Origin: JAGNZR01 sp051652785
GTDB lineage: Bacteria > Fusobacteriota > Fusobacteriia > Fusobacteriales > Fusobacteriaceae
Length of the DNA stretch: 39,024 bases
Direction of reading: 5' to 3'
NCBI GenBank assembly: GCA_051652785.1
Contig: JBOFUX010000062.1
Coordinates: 1 to 39,024 of the forward strand
Position 1 is the stretch's first letter; the number at the start of each line of letters is the position of its first letter. Below, piece by piece: positions 1 through 6,901 of the stretch. Made by a program: the position numbers and the translations under genes. The notes beneath the pieces are model-generated. The model was not told the origin of the DNA. It ran no database searches and saw nothing but the letters and a program-made list of their open reading frames with translations.

Positions 1-1
1 G

Positions 2-220
2 TCATATGAAAATGAATATAGAATGCTTCATTTAAATACAGAAAAAAATGAAGAAAAATATTTTACAGATTTAGAACTAAAAGAAGTTATTTTTGGAATG
101 GAGACAACTAAAGAGGAGAAAGAACTGATAAAAGAAATCGTAAATAAAATATACGTAGAAGACAAAGTCGCATTTTATGAGATGGAACAAGGTCCAAATT
201 TAACCGTAGAAAAAAAGTAA
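2..220 (+). CDS. Unidentified protein, C-terminal part only
   Basis: The reading frame is open to the left edge of the window, so this is probably the last 72 codons of a longer gene; an internal ATG at 23 is not preceded by a clear ribosome binding site. The visible part is acidic and lysine/glutamate-rich with no cysteine, and predicted-helix character (for example ELKEVIFGM and KELIKEIVNKIY). I do not recognise the family. It runs into a 350-bp non-coding stretch. It could also be a remnant of a decayed gene. Confidence 0.45.
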   Translation, partial: SYENEYRMLHLNTEKNEEKYFTDLELKEVIFGMETTKEEKELIKEIVNKIYVEDKVAFYEMEQGPNLTVEKK

Positions 221-571
221 TTGAAAAGTAAAAAAAATATATACACCAATACATTTCTACCACAATAGCAGACACAAGGAGACGGGGTTGGGTTGGTTTC
301 TTCTAAACTAAGTGTAAAATAAAATATAAAAAGTTATTGGGAATATTAACTATTTTTAATCTTTTAGAGTATTAAGCAGGAGTTAATGATAATTCATGAA
401 AAGATAAGAAGAAGTGATAAACAATATGAATCAAAAGAAGGAGTAAGGTATACTTTAAATAAAATATTAAAAAAATAAATAAAAATAACTAGTAAAATAT
501 TATTTTAAACAGATAAATATGGAAATAATTCTAATTTAGTAAAAATAAAATCAAATAATAAAGGGAGAAAA
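221..571. other. Intergenic stretch upstream of the R-M island
   Basis: This stretch of about 350 bp has no convincing gene. It contains a G-rich patch (GGGGTTGG, 284-291) that stands out in this AT-rich DNA and has a near copy on the other side of the island at 5037-5044. It also contains a 30-codon ORF (386-478) with an AGGAG 3 bases before its ATG, which may be a gene remnant. The endonuclease ribosome binding site AAGGGAG lies at the right end. I could not place a confident promoter for the island. Confidence 0.5.
386..478 (+). other. Mini-ORF, possible gene remnant
   Basis: A 30-codon ORF beginning MIIHEKIRRSDKQYES and ending in a lysine-rich tail. AGGAG sits at 378-382, only 3 bases from the ATG, which is tight for translation. 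The composition is basic. It may be a real small peptide, a leader for the R-M island, or the debris of a gene destroyed when the island arrived. Nothing in the sequence separates these options. Confidence 0.2.
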
Positions 572-1432
572 ATGAATATTTTAGATGCCATAATTAATTT
601 AACTACAAATTCAATTTATGAAATAAAAGAATTTTATCAAGGAAAAAATAGGGCAAATTCTATGGGAGAATCTTTAGAGGAATACATTAAAGATTTATTT
701 GCTGGAACTTTGGAAGAAAAAAACGAGAGAATAAGAATGAATAAATTATCTGAAGTTTTTTCCTATCTTGGAAATCAAAATAATCCTCCAGATATTATAT
801 TGAAAAATGGTGATGCCATAGAAGTAAAAAAAATAGAAAATAGAAATTCTACTCTTGCTTTAAATAGCTCTTACCCTAAAGCAAAACTTTATTCAGAAAG
901 CCCTATGATAACAGACGCTTGTCGCACGTGTGAAGAGTGGAAGATTAAAGACATAATATATGCAGTTGGAGTATTAAAAAATGATTTGTTATCTTCTCTT
1001 TGTTTTGTATATGGAATAGATTATTCTGCAAGTGCATCAGTTTATGAAAGAATAAAAGAAGCGATTAGTGAAGGAATTTTAAGTATAAATAACATTGAAT
1101 TTTCAGAAACAAAAGAATTAGGTCGAGTAAATAAAGTAGATCCTTTAGGAATAACATATTTAAGAATAAGAGGGATGTGGGGAATTGAAAATCCAATGAA
1201 GGCTTTTGAATATGTTCACTCACAAGATAAAAATAATAAATTTAATTTTATGGCCATAATCAATGAAGAAAAATACCTCTCTTTTAGTTCTGAAAAAAGA
1301 ATTTTATTAGAAAATTTAACTTCTTCTATTAAAGAATTAAATATTAAAAATATAAAAATTAAAACTCCTGATAACCCAGCATTATTAAAAAAAGCAAAAT
1401 TAATAACTTTTTTCATAGAAGGTGATTATTAG
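572..1432 (+). CDS. NgoPII-type type II restriction endonuclease (predicted GGCC)
   Basis: This 286-residue protein is a DNA-cleaving enzyme of the NgoPII family (Pfam RE_NgoPII). From memory it follows NgoPII along its whole length: the MNILDAIINL start, the VFSYLGNQNNPPD block, EVKKIE, ALNSSYPKAKL, ETKELGRVNKVDPLGITY, RGMWGIENP and FNFMAIINEEK. The PD-(D/E)xK nuclease core is visible as P73-D74, nine residues, then E84-V85-K86, so the catalytic residues are intact. AAGGGAG precedes the ATG. Its stop TAG overlaps the GTG of the methyltransferase by one base, so the two are co-transcribed. There is no controller (C) protein gene upstream. Cleavage of GGCC is inferred from the family and from the paired methylase. 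Confidence 0.93.
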   Translation: MNILDAIINLTTNSIYEIKEFYQGKNRANSMGESLEEYIKDLFAGTLEEKNERIRMNKLSEVFSYLGNQNNPPDIILKNGDAIEVKKIENRNSTLALNSSYPKAKLYSESPMITDACRTCEEWKIKDIIYAVGVLKNDLLSSLCFVYGIDYSASASVYERIKEAISEGILSINNIEFSETKELGRVNKVDPLGITYLRIRGMWGIENPMKAFEYVHSQDKNNKFNFMAIINEEKYLSFSSEKRILLENLTSSIKELNIKNIKIKTPDNPALLKKAKLITFFIEGDY

Positions 1433-2475
1433 TGAATATAATTAGTTTTTTTAGTGGATGTGGAGGACTAGATTTAGGTTTTGAAAAAGCAGGATTTAAT
1501 ATAGTTTGGGCAAATGACAATAGCATTAAAGTTAAAGAAACTTATAATTTTAATCATAAAACCAAAATTAAAATAAAAAACATAGTAGAAGTTCTATCAG
1601 AGGAATTACCTGAATGTGATGGAATAATTGGTGGTCCTCCTTGCCAATCATGGTCAGTTGCAGGGTCAGGAAAAGGTCTTGAAGATGCAAGAGGAAAATT
1701 ATTCAGAGACTACATTAGATTAATAGATACAAAGAACCCTAAATTTTTTTTAGCAGAAAATGTAAAAGGAATTCTAGCTAAAAAACATGACATTGCTAGA
1801 AATGAACTAATAAATTCACTTTCAAAATCGGGCGAATATGGATATGATGTTTTTGTTGGTTTATTAAATTCAAAAGATTTTAAAGTTCCACAAGATAGAG
1901 AAAGAGTATTTTTTATTGGTTTTAGAAAAGATTTAAAAAAAGATTTTAATTTCTCATTATTTCAAAAATATGTAAAAAAAGAAATCAAAAAAGAATTAAC
2001 TAAAGAATATGGATATGAAAAAGAATATTTAACATTAAGAGATACTATATTAGAGTATACAAATGCAATTCCAGCAAAGGATAAAAATAAAACAAATAAT
2101 ATAAAAAACAATAATGAATATGGTATTGGGGATTTTTCATATATTTTTATGTCGAGAAATAGAGTGCGTAGTTGGGACGAGCAATCTTTTACGATACAAG
2201 CTAGTTCTAGACAAGCTCCATTACACCCTCAAGCTCCTAAAATGATTAAAGTTAAAACTAATGTTCAAAAATTTGAAGAGGGAAAAGAACACTTATATAG
2301 AAGACTATCTATAAGAGAAGTAGCAACAATTCAAACTTTTCCAAAAGATTTTAAGTTTTTCTATGAAAATATTAACGATGCTTATAAAATGATTGGAAAT
2401 GCTGTTCCTGTGAATTTAGCATTTTATCTAGCAAGAGAGATAATGAAAAAAATTAAAACGGAGAGTAACCAATGA
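1432..2475 (+). CDS. DNA (cytosine-5) methyltransferase, NgoPII/HaeIII-like
   Basis: This 347-residue enzyme transfers a methyl group from S-adenosylmethionine to C5 of cytosine and protects the host from the adjacent endonuclease. The C5-methylase motifs occur in order: motif I FSGCGGLDLGF (7-17), motif IV GGPPCQSW with catalytic C71, motif VI AENVKG (108-113), motif VIII QDRERVFFIG (154-163), a target-recognition region around 230-285 (YIFMSRNRVRSWDEQ, LHPQAPKM), motif IX RRLSIREVATIQTFP (290-304) and motif X YKMIGNAVPVNLA (318-330). The recognition region resembles M.NgoPII, hence predicted GGCC specificity. Translation starts at a GTG inside TAGTG, and its TGA overlaps the next ATG (ATGA), implying translational coupling on both sides. 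Confidence 0.95.
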   Translation: MNIISFFSGCGGLDLGFEKAGFNIVWANDNSIKVKETYNFNHKTKIKIKNIVEVLSEELPECDGIIGGPPCQSWSVAGSGKGLEDARGKLFRDYIRLIDTKNPKFFLAENVKGILAKKHDIARNELINSLSKSGEYGYDVFVGLLNSKDFKVPQDRERVFFIGFRKDLKKDFNFSLFQKYVKKEIKKELTKEYGYEKEYLTLRDTILEYTNAIPAKDKNKTNNIKNNNEYGIGDFSYIFMSRNRVRSWDEQSFTIQASSRQAPLHPQAPKMIKVKTNVQKFEEGKEHLYRRLSIREVATIQTFPKDFKFFYENINDAYKMIGNAVPVNLAFYLAREIMKKIKTESNQ

Positions 2476-3710
2476 AACCAAATTTGCCATATCAAATTCT
2501 GGATAACTCAAAAATAATAAAAAAAAAATTTGATATATCTGAGATAAGTAAAAAGTATAAAGAAGGAGAAGTAAGAATAATAACTGAAAGTGGCTCTTAT
2601 AAATTACCTTTATTAAGAGATATTTTTAATTCTGCTAAATATGAATTAAACCCATCATTTCAAAGACGACTGACATGGAATAAAGAAAAAAAATCAAAAT
2701 TAATTGAAACTTTTATTATGAATATACCTGTTCCGCCAGTTTTTTTATATGAAATAGATTATGATAAGTATGAAGTAATGGATGGACTACAAAGAATTTC
2801 AACGATAATAGACTTTTATGATGATAAATTTGAACTATCTGGATTAGAGGAATGGCCTGAATTAAATGAAATGAGATATAGTGCATTACCTAAAACTATA
2901 AAAGATGGTATAGATAGAAGACAATTAAGCTCACTAACACTTTTAAAGGAATCTGCAAAAGATGATACTCAAGCGGAAAAAATGAAAAAATTAGTTTTTG
3001 AACGCTTAAATACTGGAGGTGTTAAGTTAGAGGACCAAGAAATAAGAAATGCTCTTTACCCAGGTGTTTTTAATGAACTTTGTTTTGAATTGTCAGGAGA
3101 TGAAAATTTTAAAAAGCTTTGGAAAATTAGTTCTCCTTGTTCAAAAAATGAAGAAAATAGCGAAAGTAATAAGTTATTTTCGATTTTAGAAAATATAGAA
3201 GATAACAATAATATAGATTATACAAAACATAAATTGTATATAAGAATGTATGATGTCGAATTAGTTCTTAGATTTTTCGGAATGTTAAACATAGAGTACT
3301 ATACTGTGAAATTAAGTAGTTTTTTAGATAACTGCTTAATTAGTGGAAATAAATGTAAAAAAAATGATATAGAAGAATGTAAACAATACTTTAAAAAAAT
3401 TATGAAAGGAATATATGATTGTTTTGGAGATAAAGGATTTTGCCAATATAAAGATATTAATAATAAAAAAAAATGGAGTGAACCTTTAAGAACAATATAT
3501 GATCCAATACTAGTAGCTTTTTTTGAGATTGATTTTTCATTAATCAAAGGAACCCAAGAAGTAAATCAAAAAAAATTAGAAGAATTTTATATAAAAAATG
3601 AGGATAATTTTAGTGGGAAAAATCAAGCAAAATCTAACATAGAACAAAGAAAAAATATTTTTATAGATTTTTTAAATGAATTAATAGTGCAAAATCAAGG
3701 TGAAAACTAA
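2472..3710 (+). CDS. DUF262 (GmrSD N-terminal domain, ParB-like) protein
   Basis: This 412-residue protein has the DUF262 signature: NPSFQRRLTW (60-69), the KSKLIETFIMNIPVPPVFLYE block (74-94), EVMDGLQR with the hallmark D-G-x-Q-R at 104-108, and FERLNTGGVKLEDQEIRNALY (176-196). DUF262 is related to ParB/sulfiredoxin folds, and in GmrSD-type systems it is the N-terminal part that senses or hydrolyses nucleotides for a nuclease. No HNH (DUF1524) nuclease domain follows here; the C-terminal half is unassigned, so any nuclease activity would have to come from a partner, plausibly the HEPN protein next door. It overlaps the methylase by 4 bases. An A10 run at 2519-2528 (codons 16-19) is a possible slippage site. 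The exact substrate is unknown. Confidence 0.88.
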   Translation: MKPNLPYQILDNSKIIKKKFDISEISKKYKEGEVRIITESGSYKLPLLRDIFNSAKYELNPSFQRRLTWNKEKKSKLIETFIMNIPVPPVFLYEIDYDKYEVMDGLQRISTIIDFYDDKFELSGLEEWPELNEMRYSALPKTIKDGIDRRQLSSLTLLKESAKDDTQAEKMKKLVFERLNTGGVKLEDQEIRNALYPGVFNELCFELSGDENFKKLWKISSPCSKNEENSESNKLFSILENIEDNNNIDYTKHKLYIRMYDVELVLRFFGMLNIEYYTVKLSSFLDNCLISGNKCKKNDIEECKQYFKKIMKGIYDCFGDKGFCQYKDINNKKKWSEPLRTIYDPILVAFFEIDFSLIKGTQEVNQKKLEEFYIKNEDNFSGKNQAKSNIEQRKNIFIDFLNELIVQNQGEN

Positions 3711-3711
3711 T

Positions 3712-4863
3712 ATGAGTTTATTTATAAATGAATTAGAAAGCTTTATTAAGATAATTGATGAAATTACTGTATTTATTGAATCTATAGAAGATCAAAAAAA
3801 AATAGTTATATGCACTGATAAAGAAATGATGATGAAAAATAAAAATTTTAAAAAAAAATATACCGAAGAAGTTGAAAGATTTAAAAAATTAATAAACTCT
3901 AAAGTTCACTATAACGCTGTAATTATTAGTGTTTTTTCAGGGTTTGAAACTTTTATTCGTGACTCTTTAGAGAAGTATTTGGTAAAATTAAAAATATGTA
4001 ATAGAAAATATAAAGAATTACCTGAAAAACTAAAAGATAAACATATAAAAAAAACTGCTGAGTTTTTAAGTTTTCCTAATAGACATAAAAGTCTTAACTT
4101 ACAAACTGAAAATGTAATAAAAAATTTAGGGAGTATCTTAAATGAATCTGAATATGAACTAAATAATTCTTTATTAATTGCATATGACGGTAATATTAGT
4201 GGGAAAAAATTAGAAGATTTATTTGTTGAATTAGGAATCAAAGATTTAGAAAATAACTTATCAAAGAGTAAAAAGTTAAAGGAATCTTTAATTCCATTGA
4301 AAGGTGAACATTATATGAAAGGAGATTCTAGCAAAATTATGTGTATATTGGATGAAATTCTAAATATAAGAAATGAAATAGCACATTCTTGGTTAAATAC
4401 ATCTAGTAGAATTAGCTATGAAAGAATAAAAGATATGCTTCGTTATTTAAAAGAATTAGGAACCTCATTAATTGAAATATTAGATGATAAAATAAAAAAA
4501 GAAAAAATAAAAATAAATGAATATATTAAAATAGAAATTATGGAAAAAGATTCTCTTCCAAATAATGTTGTAAAAATAGGAGATATAAATTATTTTTTAA
4601 AAAAAAATAGTGAGTTATTATTTTATACTGTATCTAATGGTGAATTAAAAAATATAATAATTAAAGAAATTAGAAGTAATAATGAACCAATTGAAAATAC
4701 TTTAACAAAAAAAGACGATATTACAATAAAAATTTCTAAAAATAAATTAAAAGAGAATCAATATATGTTATTTTTATTATTTAATCCTAATTTAAACATT
4801 GATAAAGATGGGAATAATATTATAAGATTCACACATAAAGATGAAAAATATAGTATTATTTAA
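3712..4863 (+). CDS. HEPN-domain putative ribonuclease (MAE_28990/RiboL-PSP-HEPN type)
   Basis: This 383-residue protein has an N-terminal helical region with YNAVIISVFSGFETFIRDSLEKYL (67-90), typical of the MAE_28990/MAE_18760 and RiboL-PSP HEPN families. The HEPN catalytic motif R-x4-H is intact as R220-N-E-I-A-H225. HEPN proteins of this kind are usually RNases in toxin or anti-phage systems. Residues from about 265 to the end are a lysine-rich, probably beta-rich region that I cannot assign. I chose ATG 3712 over an in-frame GTG at 3700: AAGGTG (3697-3702) lies 9 bases before the ATG and would cover the GTG. The start is 1 base after the DUF262 stop (3710), so the pair is tightly coupled. 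RNase activity is inferred, not seen. Confidence 0.85.
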   Translation: MSLFINELESFIKIIDEITVFIESIEDQKKIVICTDKEMMMKNKNFKKKYTEEVERFKKLINSKVHYNAVIISVFSGFETFIRDSLEKYLVKLKICNRKYKELPEKLKDKHIKKTAEFLSFPNRHKSLNLQTENVIKNLGSILNESEYELNNSLLIAYDGNISGKKLEDLFVELGIKDLENNLSKSKKLKESLIPLKGEHYMKGDSSKIMCILDEILNIRNEIAHSWLNTSSRISYERIKDMLRYLKELGTSLIEILDDKIKKEKIKINEYIKIEIMEKDSLPNNVVKIGDINYFLKKNSELLFYTVSNGELKNIIIKEIRSNNEPIENTLTKKDDITIKISKNKLKENQYMLFLLFNPNLNIDKDGNNIIRFTHKDEKYSII

Positions 4864-5112
4864 TGACCTTCTAATGCTATATAAAAATTTATAAGAAAAA
4901 TAAACTACTCAGGGGCAAAGTCTCTTTATACTCAAAAATAAAAAAATTATGAAGAAAGAGTTCTATAATATGATTCTTTATCAATTGGTGTTGATAACAA
5001 ATAAAGCATATAATTAAACTGTAGACTCTTAGAGATGGGGTTGGACTTATAAGGAGTAAACCAATGGAATTAGTGGAAAAAAATAAATTTTAAGAGAAGA
5101 AATTATATGATC

Positions 5113-5138
5113 AAAAGTCACTGGTAACAGTGGCTTTT
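5113..5138 (+). terminator. Rho-independent terminator after the R-M/HEPN island
   Basis: An 11-bp stem (AAAAGTCACTG / CAGTGGCTTTT, one G-T wobble) with loop GTAA, followed by ATTTTG. The A-rich 5' arm also allows function in the other direction. It lies 250 bp beyond the HEPN stop and would separate the island from the M42 gene. Confidence 0.8.
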
Positions 5139-5238
5139 ATTTTGTAAATAAAATTTGAGATATGAATTGTTATATTGATAGCATACAAATGAAATATTTT
5201 AAAATTTCTGATATGCATTATATCTTTAAATAAAAAAT

Positions 5239-5267
5239 TTGATAAAAAAAAAAGAATGTAGTATTAT
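5239..5267 (+). promoter_or_regulatory. Sigma-70 promoter of the M42 aminopeptidase gene
   Basis: TTGATA (5239-5244), a 17-base A-rich spacer, TATTAT (5262-5267). The ATG lies 32 bases downstream with AAGGAG in between. Confidence 0.7.
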
Positions 5268-5298
5268 CTATTAAATACTTTTAAGGAGAGTGAGAAAA

Positions 5299-6363
5299 AT
5301 GAATAAAATTGAGATGTTAGAAATTTTATCAAATTTACACGGAGCACCTGGTCATGAATATGATGTAGTAGATTTTATAACAAATGAGATGAAAGAATTC
5401 AAGTGTGAAAGAGATTCTATAAATAATTTATATATTAAAAGAGATGAAGAAAATATAAAAAATCCTATTGTAGCACTAGATTGTCATAGTGATGAAGTAG
5501 GTTTTATTGTTGAAGGAATTAACAAGAACGGAACAATAAGTTTTTTACCTTTAGGTGGTTGGCATATAACGAATATTCCTGCTCATGCAGTAGTTATAAA
5601 AAATTTTAAAGGGGATTATGTAAAAGGAATTGTTTCGTCAAAACCACCTCATTTTATAAGTATGGAAGAAAAGCAAAGATTACCTAAAATAGAAGAACTA
5701 GTTATAGATATAGGAACAAGTTCATATGAAGAAACTGTTAATTTATATGGAATAGAAGTTGGGAATCCAATAACGCCAGATGTAAAGTTCTCTTATGACT
5801 CAAAAATTGAGGTTGTTAGAGGGAAAGCTTTTGACAATAGACTTGGGTGTGCAATTGTTATGGAGCTAATGAAAGAAATAAAAAAAAGTAAATTAAAGGT
5901 AAAGCCTGTAGGAGTAATAAGTTCTCAAGAAGAGGTAGGATTAAGAGGGGCTCATGTTACTACAAATACTGTAAAGCCCAATTTTGCAATTGTATTTGAG
6001 GGCTCACCAGCAGACGATACTTTTAAAGATAGTTTTTCTTCAAAAGGAGCAATAGGTAAAGGAATTCAGCTTAGAGTTTTAGATGCAGGGATGGTTTCTA
6101 ATCCAAGGGTTCAAGAGTTTGTAAAAAAAATTGCAATTAAAAATAAAATTAATTATCAAGTTATTGCAAGAAGTGGGGGAAGTACAAACGGAGGAAAGTA
6201 TCATATAGCGAAGGGGAGCATTCCAACAGTAGTTATTGGAATTCCAACAAGATATATTCACACACACTACAACTATGCTTCTGTAAAGGATTATAAAGAC
6301 GCGATAACTTTAGGACAAAAAATATTAGAAGAGTTAGATGAAAATATTATAGAAAAATTTTAA
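5299..6363 (+). CDS. M42-family metallo-aminopeptidase (FrvX/YhfE/PepA-like)
   Basis: This 354-residue cytosolic zinc or cobalt aminopeptidase removes N-terminal residues from peptides; family members form tetrahedral dodecamers. The expected metal and catalytic residues are present: H63 in DCHSDEVGF (61-69), bridging D179 in AFDNRLG, the E211-E212 pair in SSQEEVGLRGA (208-218), E234 in VFEGSPADD, the SGGSTNGGKYH block (292-302) and H321/H323 in YIHTHYN. I set the start at ATG 5299 rather than the in-frame GTG 5290, because AAGGAG (5283-5288) is 1 base from the GTG but 10 from the ATG. It has its own promoter and is followed directly by the left end of an IS element, so it is probably monocistronic. 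Substrate preference cannot be read from sequence. Confidence 0.92.
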   Translation: MNKIEMLEILSNLHGAPGHEYDVVDFITNEMKEFKCERDSINNLYIKRDEENIKNPIVALDCHSDEVGFIVEGINKNGTISFLPLGGWHITNIPAHAVVIKNFKGDYVKGIVSSKPPHFISMEEKQRLPKIEELVIDIGTSSYEETVNLYGIEVGNPITPDVKFSYDSKIEVVRGKAFDNRLGCAIVMELMKEIKKSKLKVKPVGVISSQEEVGLRGAHVTTNTVKPNFAIVFEGSPADDTFKDSFSSKGAIGKGIQLRVLDAGMVSNPRVQEFVKKIAIKNKINYQVIARSGGSTNGGKYHIAKGSIPTVVIGIPTRYIHTHYNYASVKDYKDAITLGQKILEELDENIIEKF

Positions 6364-6385
6364 CAATGTTAGGGTGAGAATTTTC

Positions 6386-6401
6386 CCACCTCTATAGGTG
6401 G
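6386..6401 (+). repeat. IS left-end hairpin
   Basis: A 5-bp perfect G/C-rich stem (CCACC/GGTGG) with a 6-base loop, which stands out in AT-rich DNA. Subterminal hairpins like this are what IS200/IS605 TnpA dimers bind as single-stranded DNA. Confidence 0.65.
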
Positions 6402-6433
6402 TAAGATGAATTGCTTATTTTTTTATCTTTTCA

Positions 6434-6462
6434 TTGAATTTTATAGGTAAAAACGGTATAAT
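6434..6462 (+). promoter_or_regulatory. Promoter of the IS transposase
   Basis: TTGAAT (6434-6439), 17-base spacer, TATAAT (6457-6462), 39 bases before the tnpA ATG. It lies inside the element. Confidence 0.65.
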
Positions 6463-6501
6463 TTTCATATTAGTAAAAACTAATAAAAAGTTGGTGTAAC
6501 A

Positions 6502-6897
6502 ATGATTTTAGATACTAATCAACATTCAGTCTTTAGTCTAAATTATCATATCGTCTTCTGTGTGAAATATCGTAGAAAAGTTATTGATGATACTGTTTCA
6601 GAGCGATTGAAACAAATTTTTGAAAAAATAGGTGAGCCATATAAAATAACTTTAGTAGAATTTGAGCATGATAAAGATCATATTTACGTTTTGATTAAAG
6701 CACATCCAAAAACAGAACTTTCAAAATTTATTAATGCTTACAAAAGTGCTTTTAGCCGATTAATAAAAAAAGAATTTCCTAATATAAAACAATATCTTTG
6801 GAAAGAATTTTTTTGGTCCAGGAGCTTTCTTTTACTAACTGTTGGAGAAGCACCAATTGAAGTAGTAAAAAAATATATTCAAAATCAAGGTGAATAG
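6502..6897 (+). pseudogene. tnpA: IS200/IS605 TnpA, Y1/HUH transposase with broken HUH motif
   Basis: The 131-residue frame is full length (family usually 130-155) and clearly TnpA: NYHIVFCVKYRRKV (14-27), KITLVEFEHDKDH (48-60), ELSKFINAYKSAFSRL (72-87), LWKEFFWSRSF (99-109) and VVKKYIQNQGE with catalytic Y125. The metal-binding HUH motif, normally H-x-H, reads H60-I61-Y62 here (CAT ATT TAC); a single C-to-T change from CAC would explain Y62. The second histidine is needed to hold the catalytic metal, so the enzyme is probably dead although the frame is open. I call it a pseudogene by function, not by interruption. tnpB follows immediately. Confidence 0.8.
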
Positions 6898-6901
6898 GAG
6901 G

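Larger units (their letters stand above)
4864..5298. other. Scarred intergenic stretch between the R-M island and the M42 gene
   Basis: No sizeable gene. It contains a 22-codon ORF at 4949-5017 without a ribosome binding site, the G-rich near-repeat GAGATGGGGTTGG (5032-5044), a perfect AAGGAG (5051-5056) followed by a 9-codon ORF starting MELVEKNKF (5064-5093), the terminator at 5113-5138 and the M42 promoter at 5239-5267. The well-formed ribosome binding site before so short an ORF suggests the start of a gene that has been lost. Confidence 0.5.

Noticed and set aside
221..571. Controller (C) protein gene or antisense regulator for the R-M island
   Set aside because: No helix-turn-helix ORF or C-box-like repeat is visible; only a 30-codon ORF of unclear status.
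3700..3711. GTG 3700 as the HEPN start
   Set aside because: The AAGGTG ribosome binding site overlaps it, while ATG 3712 has a normal spacing.
572..4863. Depletion of GGCC sites in the window as proof of R-M specificity
   Set aside because: Several GGCC sites are visible (for example in the endonuclease, waaA and bamA genes), and no background expectation could be computed.
4949..5017. A 22-codon ORF after the HEPN gene as a small antitoxin
   Set aside because: No ribosome binding site and too short for known HEPN partners such as MNT; DUF262 is the better partner candidate.
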